Source of the DNA: an uncultured Lachnospiraceae bacterium
GTDB lineage: Bacteria; Bacillota; Clostridia; Lachnospirales; Lachnospiraceae
Assembly: GCA_949948735.1 (NCBI GenBank)
Contig: CATLGV010000003.1
Coordinates: 124,001-188,000 of the forward strand
Length of the DNA stretch: 64,000 nucleotides
Direction: 5' to 3'
Both the position numbers and the translations under genes were made by a program. This document shows, in pieces, positions 58,605-64,000 of this stretch. The first letter of the stretch is position 1. Each line of letters begins with the position of its first letter. The notes below the pieces were generated by a model, which was not told where the DNA came from, searched no databases, and saw nothing but the letters and a program-made list of their open reading frames with translations.

Positions 58605-59807
58605 TTAGTCAATGTAAGTTACTGTTACGCCGTCGCCGACTGCCGGCTGATTCTCCGTATCATTTGAAATCGCAATGGAGCCGTCCTTGATGCCGTCAAG
58701 AAGCTTCTGGTACTCATCCTTTGTGAAGGTCTCAAATGCCCAGGAAGCGCCTTCTGTAGGAAGTCCGATATAGTCGCCGTCCGTAAGGCCGAGGTTCTGA
58801 ACCTTGCCGCCGATTGCCGCCCAGTTGCCGGTAAAGCAGTCATCAAGCCTGTCCTCTACAGTGGATGTAAGCCCCTTCATTGCCGATGTCAGTACCGGAT
58901 TGTAGGAATTGCCTTCGCCTACGGAATACTGGTCTACATCGACGCCGATAATCATGCCGTTATAATTCAAAGCTGCCTCCAGCGCGGATGTATAGATACC
59001 GCCGCCGCATGCGAATACGATTTCCGTGCCCTCTGCATACCAGCTTTCCATCTTCGCCGTGATGTTTGCGTCGCCGAAGAACTGTCCGCCGTAAGTATAC
59101 TTCACTTCTACCGTCACACCCATCTCCTGTGCCGCATCGTTGATACCCTGTACATAGCCGTAACCGTAACGGATAACTGCCGGTACCGCCATACCGCCAA
59201 GGAAGCCAAGCTTTGTATAGCCCTCCTTCACTGCCGCGTATCCTGCAAGATACCCTGCCTGCTCCTCACTGAAGGTACAAGCATATGCGTTTGCCGCGAT
59301 CGGCGCCGTCATATCGCCCTCGGAAACGTCCACCGCGATAAAGTTTACATCCGGATAAGTCGTCTGAACCTCTGAAAGGGTCTCGCCAAACAGGAAGCCG
59401 GGCAGTACAATAACCGTAGCGCCCTCGTTTACCGCAAGGTCAATCTGGTTGATACGCTCCTCCGTGCTGTCCTCCGTCGGCTGATAGTATGTATACTCAA
59501 TGCCGTGCGCATCGCCATATGCAACTACGCCTTCCCATGTCGCCTGATTAAAGGACTCGTCGTCAATCGTACCTACATCAGTAACGAGTGCAATCTTGCC
59601 CTCCGCAGTCGTTGAAGAATCTGCCGGTGCGTCTGTCTTTTCGTCTGTTGCCGGCGCTTCCGTCTTCGTGTCCGCGGGCGCCTCTGTCTTCGTGTCTGAC
59701 GCCGGCGTGTCTGTCTTCGTATCCGCCCCTGCGTCCTTACCGCCGCATGCTGTCAGTGACACCAGCATCGCCGCAGCCATCATAAATGATAGTGCCTTTC
59801 TTTTCAT
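58605..59807 (-). CDS. BMP family nucleoside-binding lipoprotein
   Basis: A 400-residue BMP/Med-type receptor lipoprotein. Lipobox LVSLTACGGK has its Cys at about residue 21; a repetitive tether of TKTEAPADTKTEAPA units (about 28-65) precedes the binding fold (IALVTDVGTIDDESFNQATW, VDVSEGD, FACGGGIYTSALEAA, PTEGASWAFETF). It should bind purine nucleosides outside the cell and deliver them to the permeases. The tether repeats are direct repeats in the DNA. Promoter TTGAAT/TAATAT lies upstream. Confidence 0.92.
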   Translation of the reverse strand: MKRKALSFMMAAAMLVSLTACGGKDAGADTKTDTPASDTKTEAPADTKTEAPATDEKTDAPADSSTTAEGKIALVTDVGTIDDESFNQATWEGVVAYGDAHGIEYTYYQPTEDSTEERINQIDLAVNEGATVIVLPGFLFGETLSEVQTTYPDVNFIAVDVSEGDMTAPIAANAYACTFSEEQAGYLAGYAAVKEGYTKLGFLGGMAVPAVIRYGYGYVQGINDAAQEMGVTVEVKYTYGGQFFGDANITAKMESWYAEGTEIVFACGGGIYTSALEAALNYNGMIIGVDVDQYSVGEGNSYNPVLTSAMKGLTSTVEDRLDDCFTGNWAAIGGKVQNLGLTDGDYIGLPTEGASWAFETFTKDEYQKLLDGIKDGSIAISNDTENQPAVGDGVTVTYID

Positions 59808-59860
59808 AATAAGTTCCTCCTTTGAAATAAAACACCTGTTAAAAGGTCATTTACTTCTTC

Positions 59861-59889
59861 ATATTACCATAAACTTTCTGATAATTCAA
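59861..59889 (-). promoter_or_regulatory. Promoter of the nucleoside transport operon
   Basis: TTGAAT (59889-59884), 17-base spacer with extended TG, TAATAT (59866-59861) on the minus strand. No purine riboswitch core is visible between this promoter and the start codon. Confidence 0.7.
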
Positions 59890-59927
59890 TTCGCAATATT
59901 TACAAAATGCCGAAAAAGAATCCGACT

Positions 59928-59962
59928 ACAAAAGACCGGAGCCCAGGTCTCCGGTCTTTTGT
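59928..59962 (-). terminator. Terminator of purA
   Basis: Fourteen-base-pair stem ACAAAAGACCGGAG/CTCCGGTCTTTTGT, seven-base loop, directly after purA. Confidence 0.85.
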
Positions 59963-59970
59963 GCGTTTCT

Positions 59971-61263
59971 CTATTTCTTTAACGGGCTTTTTCTGTAAAT
60001 AATGTCGTCTCTTGCCGGTCCGTTGCTGATCAGCGTAATCGGATAACCGATCTGACTCTCGACAAATTCAATGTATTTGCGGCAGTTTTCGGGCAGCTCC
60101 TCATAGTTGCGGATGCCCCGGATATCGCACTTCCATCCCGGCAGTGTCTCCAGCACCGGCTTTGCCTTTGCAAGCCGGACCGTTACCGGGAACTGCGTCG
60201 TCACTTCGCCGTCGATTTCGTAACCGGTGCATACGGGAATCTCATCCAGGTATCCCAGCACATCCAGCACCGTAAAGCATACGTCCGTTGTGCCCTGCAG
60301 GCGGCACCCGTATTTGGAAGCCACGCAGTCAAACCAGCCCATTCTCCGCGGCCGTCCGGTTGTCGCGCCGTACTCGCCGCCGTCGCCGCCTCTGCGCCGC
60401 AGCTCATCCGCCTCGTCTCCGAAGATCTCCGAGACAAAAGCGCCCGCGCCGACTGCCGAGGAATACGCCTTGCATACGGTATAAATCTGCCGAATCTCAT
60501 ATGGCGGAAGTCCCGCGCCAATCGCACCGTAGGCCGCAAGCGTGGAGGACGACGTTACCATCGGATAAATTCCGTGATCCGGATCCTTTAGGGTTCCAAG
60601 CTGTCCCTCCAGCAGAATGTTCTTTCCGGCCTTCACGGCTTCGTCAAGATACGAGGAAACGTCGCACACATACGGCGCGATCTTCTCCCTGTATGCGCGA
60701 AGCGTCTCCAGCAGCTCCTCCGGCACAATGACAGGCTTATGATACAAATGCTCCAATATAATATTCTTCTGCTCCAGTACGCGCACCACCTTCTCCTCCA
60801 GAGCCGCCTCGTCAAACAGCTCGCTCACCTGGAAGCCGATTTTCGCGTACTTATCAGAATAGAACGGCGCGATACCGGACTTGGTGGAGCCAAAAGATTT
60901 CCCGCCAAGCCGTTCCTCCTCATATTGATCAAAAAGCACATGGTAGGGCATTACAATCTGCGCCCTGTCAGACACCATAATCTTCGGCATCGGGACATTC
61001 CTGTCCGTAATGGATTTGATCTCGTCGATAAAAACGGGAATGTTCAGCGCTACGCCGTTGCCGATAATATTTGTTGTATGACTATAAAACACGCCGGACG
61101 GAAGGGTGTGCAGCGCAAATTTGCCATAATTGTTTACGATCGTGTGCCCTGCGTTGGCACCGCCCTGAAAACGGATAATAATGTCAGCCTCGCGCGCCAG
61201 CATATCCGTAATCTTGCCTTTCCCCTCATCGCCCCAGTTCGCTCCTACTACTGCTTTTACCAT
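59971..61263 (-). CDS. purA: Adenylosuccinate synthetase
   Basis: A 430-residue cytosolic enzyme joining IMP and aspartate with GTP to form adenylosuccinate, the first committed step to AMP. Motifs: VGANWGDEGKGKITDML at the start (P-loop and catalytic Asp), RFQGGANAGHTIV (about 31-43, catalytic His), LLEGQLGTLKDPDHG (about 220) and GRPRRMGWFD (about 305). ATG 61263 lies seven bases after GGAGG; the ATG six bases higher is too close to it. It has its own promoter downstream of purB. Confidence 0.97.
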   Translation of the reverse strand: MVKAVVGANWGDEGKGKITDMLAREADIIIRFQGGANAGHTIVNNYGKFALHTLPSGVFYSHTTNIIGNGVALNIPVFIDEIKSITDRNVPMPKIMVSDRAQIVMPYHVLFDQYEEERLGGKSFGSTKSGIAPFYSDKYAKIGFQVSELFDEAALEEKVVRVLEQKNIILEHLYHKPVIVPEELLETLRAYREKIAPYVCDVSSYLDEAVKAGKNILLEGQLGTLKDPDHGIYPMVTSSSTLAAYGAIGAGLPPYEIRQIYTVCKAYSSAVGAGAFVSEIFGDEADELRRRGGDGGEYGATTGRPRRMGWFDCVASKYGCRLQGTTDVCFTVLDVLGYLDEIPVCTGYEIDGEVTTQFPVTVRLAKAKPVLETLPGWKCDIRGIRNYEELPENCRKYIEFVESQIGYPITLISNGPARDDIIYRKSPLKK

Positions 61264-61316
61264 GCTCATACCTCCGGTTCATTCGAAATAAATTCCGTTT
61301 CCGTGCACCGCTATTT

Positions 61317-61345
61317 ATCATACATCTTTTTGCGCAGGAAGTAAA
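61317..61345 (-). promoter_or_regulatory. Promoter of purA
   Basis: TTTACT (61345-61340), 17-base spacer, TATGAT (61322-61317) on the minus strand, within an inverted repeat GCGCAGGA/TCCTGCGC (61332-61364) that begins right at the purB stop. Confidence 0.6.
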
Positions 61346-61364
61346 GCAAAATAGTATCCTGCGC

Positions 61365-62816
61365 CTACACATTAATCTCCGCCTTCATGCCAAGCTCCGC
61401 CTTATTGGCTTCAAGCACAGGCTTTACTGCCTTTTCAAGGAAGCTGTCCACCTGAACCGGCGCGCGTCCTACATAGCGGGAGGGCTCCATTGCCGCCTGC
61501 AGCTCCGCCAGCGTCAGCTGAAATTCGGGTGAATCGGCAATCAGCTCCAGCAGATTGTTCTCTTTGCCCTCGGCCTTGACATGCCTGCCAGCCTCCATGG
61601 AAAGCGTCCGTATCTTCTCGTGAAGCTCCTGACGGTTTCCACCCTTCTTTACGGCGTCCATCATAATATTCTCCGTCGCCATAAACGGCAGCTCCGCCAG
61701 CATATGCTTTTCGATTACTTTGTCATAAACGACAAGCCCGTCCACAACATTCAGGCACAGATCCAGAATGCCGTCCACCGCCAGAAAGCCCTCCGGAATG
61801 GAAAGGCGCTTGTTGGCCGAATCGTCCAGCGTCCGCTCAAACCACTGTGTTGCGGAGGTGATGGCGGGGTTGAGTGCGTCGATCATCACGTAGCGCGACA
61901 GGGACGCAATGCGCTCCGAGCGCATCGGATTTCTCTTGTAGGCCATCGCGGACGAACCGATTTGGTTCTTCTCAAACGGCTCTTCAATTTCTTTCAGGTG
62001 CTGCAGCAGACGGATATCGTTGGACATCTTATGCGCACTCGCCGCAATGCCTGCCAGAATATTTGCCACCCGCGTATCCACCTTGCGGGAATAGGTCTGC
62101 CCGGATACCGCGTAACATTCTGCAAAGCCCATCTTCTGGGCAATCATGGGGTCTATCCGGTCAATGGTCTCCTGATCCCCGTCAAAAAGCTCCAGAAAGC
62201 TTGCCTGTGTTCCTGTCGTTCCCTTAGAGCCGAGCAGCTTCAGGCTGCCCATAACATACTCCAGATCCTCCAAATCCATCAGAAACTCCTGCAGCCACAG
62301 CGTTGCACGCTTGCCGACGGTCGTCGGCTGCGCCGGCTGGAAATGTGTAAACGCAAGCGTCGGCAGGCTCTTATATCTGTCGGCAAACCGCGCAAGCTCG
62401 TCAATCACGTTGACCAGCTTTTTGTGCACCAGCCGCAGCGCTTCCTTCATCACAATAATGTCCGTATTGTCCCCGACGTAACAGGAGGTCGCGCCAAGGT
62501 GGATGATGCCCGCCGCCCTGGGACACTGCTGCCCGTAGGCGTACACATGGCTCATCACGTCATGGCGCACCAGCTTTTCGCGCTCCCGCGCCACCTCGTA
62601 ATTAATATCCTCGATGTGAGACTTCAGCTCGTCAATCTGCTCCTGCGTAATCACGGGTTCGCCGTTCTGGCTGAGCCCGAGCGCCATCTCCGTCTCCGCG
62701 AGCGCTACCCAGAGCCGTCTCCATGTACGGAACTTCATATCCTGTGAAAAAATGTACTGCATCTCTTTGCTGGCATACCGCTCCGAAAGTGGGCTTGTAT
62801 ATCTGTCTGTGCTCAT
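61365..62816 (-). CDS. purB: Adenylosuccinate lyase
   Basis: A 483-residue enzyme of the fumarase superfamily. It removes fumarate from adenylosuccinate and from SAICAR, so it serves both the de novo pathway and AMP formation. The superfamily signature GSSAMAYKRNPMRSERIASL (about 290-309) is present, with an Ala where most relatives have Pro. HLGATSCYVGDNTDI (about 107) and FQPAQPTTVGKRA (about 160) are also typical. It lies 73 bases after purF and has no visible promoter of its own, so it may be transcribed with purF. Confidence 0.96.
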   Translation of the reverse strand: MSTDRYTSPLSERYASKEMQYIFSQDMKFRTWRRLWVALAETEMALGLSQNGEPVITQEQIDELKSHIEDINYEVAREREKLVRHDVMSHVYAYGQQCPRAAGIIHLGATSCYVGDNTDIIVMKEALRLVHKKLVNVIDELARFADRYKSLPTLAFTHFQPAQPTTVGKRATLWLQEFLMDLEDLEYVMGSLKLLGSKGTTGTQASFLELFDGDQETIDRIDPMIAQKMGFAECYAVSGQTYSRKVDTRVANILAGIAASAHKMSNDIRLLQHLKEIEEPFEKNQIGSSAMAYKRNPMRSERIASLSRYVMIDALNPAITSATQWFERTLDDSANKRLSIPEGFLAVDGILDLCLNVVDGLVVYDKVIEKHMLAELPFMATENIMMDAVKKGGNRQELHEKIRTLSMEAGRHVKAEGKENNLLELIADSPEFQLTLAELQAAMEPSRYVGRAPVQVDSFLEKAVKPVLEANKAELGMKAEINV

Positions 62817-62889
62817 TTTAACCTCATTTCTGCACGCTTGTCCGCATGCGCTGTTCTGTGTTGGGCGATAAATCCCGGGTATTCCTGTC

Positions 62890-64000
62890 CTAGTCTCCGC
62901 GAATGTCCTCCGTCGGCGGCTTCATCGGGTACTTTCCCGTAAAGCATCCCTTGCAGATTTCCAGGCCGTCCACCATCTCCTCAAGGCGCTCCACCCTCAG
63001 ATATCCCAGCGAATCCGCGCCGATTTCCTGCCGTATCTGCTCCATTGTCCTGTTATATGCAATCAGCTGCTCTCTTACCGGCACATCCGTTCCGAAATAG
63101 CAGGGCCATAAAAACGGCGGCGAGCTGACGCGCACGTGAACCTCCTTCGCACCCGCCTCCCGGAGCATCCGCACGATTCTGTCCGAGGTCGTTCCGCGGA
63201 CAATGGAGTCGTCGATCATAATCACCCGACGGCCCTCCACTTCCTCCCGCAGAACGTTAAGCTTTACCTTAACGCCGGACTCTCTGCTGCTCTGCCTGGG
63301 CTTGATAAAGGTCCTGCCCACATATCCGTTTTTTACAAAGGCCGTGCCGTACGGAATACCGGACTGCAGCGAATACCCGAGCGCCGCCGCGTTCCCCGAT
63401 TCCGGCACGCCGACCACCAGATCCGCCTCCACCGGCGAATCCATGGCCAGAAACCGCCCCGCGCGTATCCGCGACGCATAGACGCCCACGCCGTCTATCG
63501 TGCTGTCCGGCCTTGCGAAATAAATATACTCAAAAACGCATCTTGCAGGCTCCGCCTGCGCCCTCGATAAATCGGACACAATGCCCTTGTCCGGCGTAAT
63601 CGTAACCGTCTCTCCCGGAAGCACATCCCGTACAAACGCCGCGCCCACCGTATCCAGCGCACAGCTCTCCGACGCAAGGATGTAACAGTGCTCACGCTTA
63701 CCGATACATAACGGCTTAAAGCCGTACGGGTCGCGTGCGCCGATGAGCTTTCGCGGACTCATCACCACAAGCGAGTACGCGCCCTTAATCTTACGGCAGG
63801 CCCTGTTTACCGCCTCCTCAACCGTGTCGGTGTTGAGACGCTCCCGCGCAATATGATACGCGATAACCTCCGAATCAATCGTCGTCTGGAAGATTGCCCC
63901 TGTGTACTCCAAATCATGGCGAAGCTCCGCCGCGTTGATCAGGTTCCCGTTATGCGCCAGCGCCAGCGTTCCCTTCACATAATTTAACACCAGCGGCTGG
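62890..64000 (-). CDS. purF: Amidophosphoribosyltransferase (5' end beyond the window)
   Basis: The last 370 residues or so of PurF, open to the window edge (reading QPLVLNYVKGTLALAHNGN at the edge). It transfers ammonia from glutamine to PRPP, the first step of purine synthesis. Seen here are the glutaminase remainder (AHNGNLINAAELRHDLE), the PRPP site VIMIDDSIVRGTTS (about 265 of the visible part) and Cys near the C-terminus (CKGCFTGKYP, and PCYFG) that may ligand the Fe-S cluster of Gram-positive PurF. The catalytic N-terminal Cys lies outside the window. Confidence 0.96.
   Translation of the reverse strand, partial: QPLVLNYVKGTLALAHNGNLINAAELRHDLEYTGAIFQTTIDSEVIAYHIARERLNTDTVEEAVNRACRKIKGAYSLVVMSPRKLIGARDPYGFKPLCIGKREHCYILASESCALDTVGAAFVRDVLPGETVTITPDKGIVSDLSRAQAEPARCVFEYIYFARPDSTIDGVGVYASRIRAGRFLAMDSPVEADLVVGVPESGNAAALGYSLQSGIPYGTAFVKNGYVGRTFIKPRQSSRESGVKVKLNVLREEVEGRRVIMIDDSIVRGTTSDRIVRMLREAGAKEVHVRVSSPPFLWPCYFGTDVPVREQLIAYNRTMEQIRQEIGADSLGYLRVERLEEMVDGLEICKGCFTGKYPMKPPTEDIRGD

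Noticed and set aside
59610-59720. Tandem repeats in the BMP lipoprotein gene as a regulatory repeat
   Set aside because: They encode the Lys/Thr/Glu/Ala/Pro tether of the lipoprotein and are explained by that.
59808-59927. Purine riboswitch before the nucleoside importer
   Set aside because: The leader after the promoter is about 50 bases and lacks the three-way junction loops of the purine aptamer.
62817-62889. Separate purB promoter
   Set aside because: No -10/-35 pair with acceptable spacing was found; the gap is better read as an intercistronic spacer.
1-64000. CRISPR arrays, insertion sequences, prophage genes
   Set aside because: No regularly spaced repeats, transposase or phage structural genes were seen.

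Overview
The window is a stretch of a low-GC-phylum Gram-positive chromosome of moderately high GC. The gene set (lipoprotein-anchored CUT1 sugar transporters, DUF5696/YIP1/NHL cluster, DUF6465, DUF1540, DUF4867 and BMP-type nucleoside importer) and the strong AGGAGG ribosome sites point to Clostridia, most likely Lachnospiraceae from a gut or rumen habitat. No species can be named from the sequence alone. Almost every gene lies on the minus strand; the exceptions are two AraC-type regulators, a tRNA and three small genes.

Region 1 (1-14.5 kb): a partial ABC exporter preceded by a U32-like Fe-S protein, then one long minus-strand operon (14528 down to 1355) ending at a strong terminator. It holds two CUT1 importer sets (giant anchored binding protein plus two permeases at the 5' end; two permeases plus lipoprotein binding protein at the 3' end). 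Between them sits a three-gene membrane/surface module: an NHL-TPR membrane protein, a YIP1 protein and a DUF5696 protein. No ATPase is encoded, so a shared MsmK-type ATPase elsewhere is expected. A divergent AraC regulator (14910-15911) is the obvious candidate controller. This nine-gene arrangement is the best candidate for an undescribed system.

Region 2 (15.9-37.4 kb): a glucuronoarabinoxylan-degradation locus. It encodes an SGNH esterase, a second U32-like protein, GH2, GH115 alpha-glucuronidase, membrane-anchored GH10 xylanase, a DUF4867 cupin, GH3 beta-xylosidase, a fucose/arabinose-type isomerase, a GH43-CBM lipoprotein, a GH8 reducing-end xylanase, and at the head a LacI-like sensor fused to a GGDEF domain, with a divergent AraC regulator. 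Inferred flow: GH10 and GH43 act at the cell surface, the CUT1 importers bring in decorated oligosaccharides, and GH115, the esterase, GH2, GH8 and GH3 dismantle them in the cytoplasm. A candidate CcpA cre box overlaps the isomerase promoter.

Region 3 (37.5-49.5 kb): tRNA-Pro with anticodon AGG, a CBS-DRTGG manganese pyrophosphatase, small hypothetical genes, an operon with a Cache-GGDEF-EAL c-di-GMP phosphodiesterase, PepD, HflK and HflC, and a four-gene ABC operon that includes a membrane-anchored LuxR-type regulator.

Region 4 (49.5-64 kb): housekeeping genes. These are infC (AUU start, long attenuated leader)-rpmI-rplT, a DUF1540 protein, thrS, a SEC-C protein, a BMP-family nucleoside ABC importer operon, and purine biosynthesis genes purA, purB and purF (purF cut by the window end).
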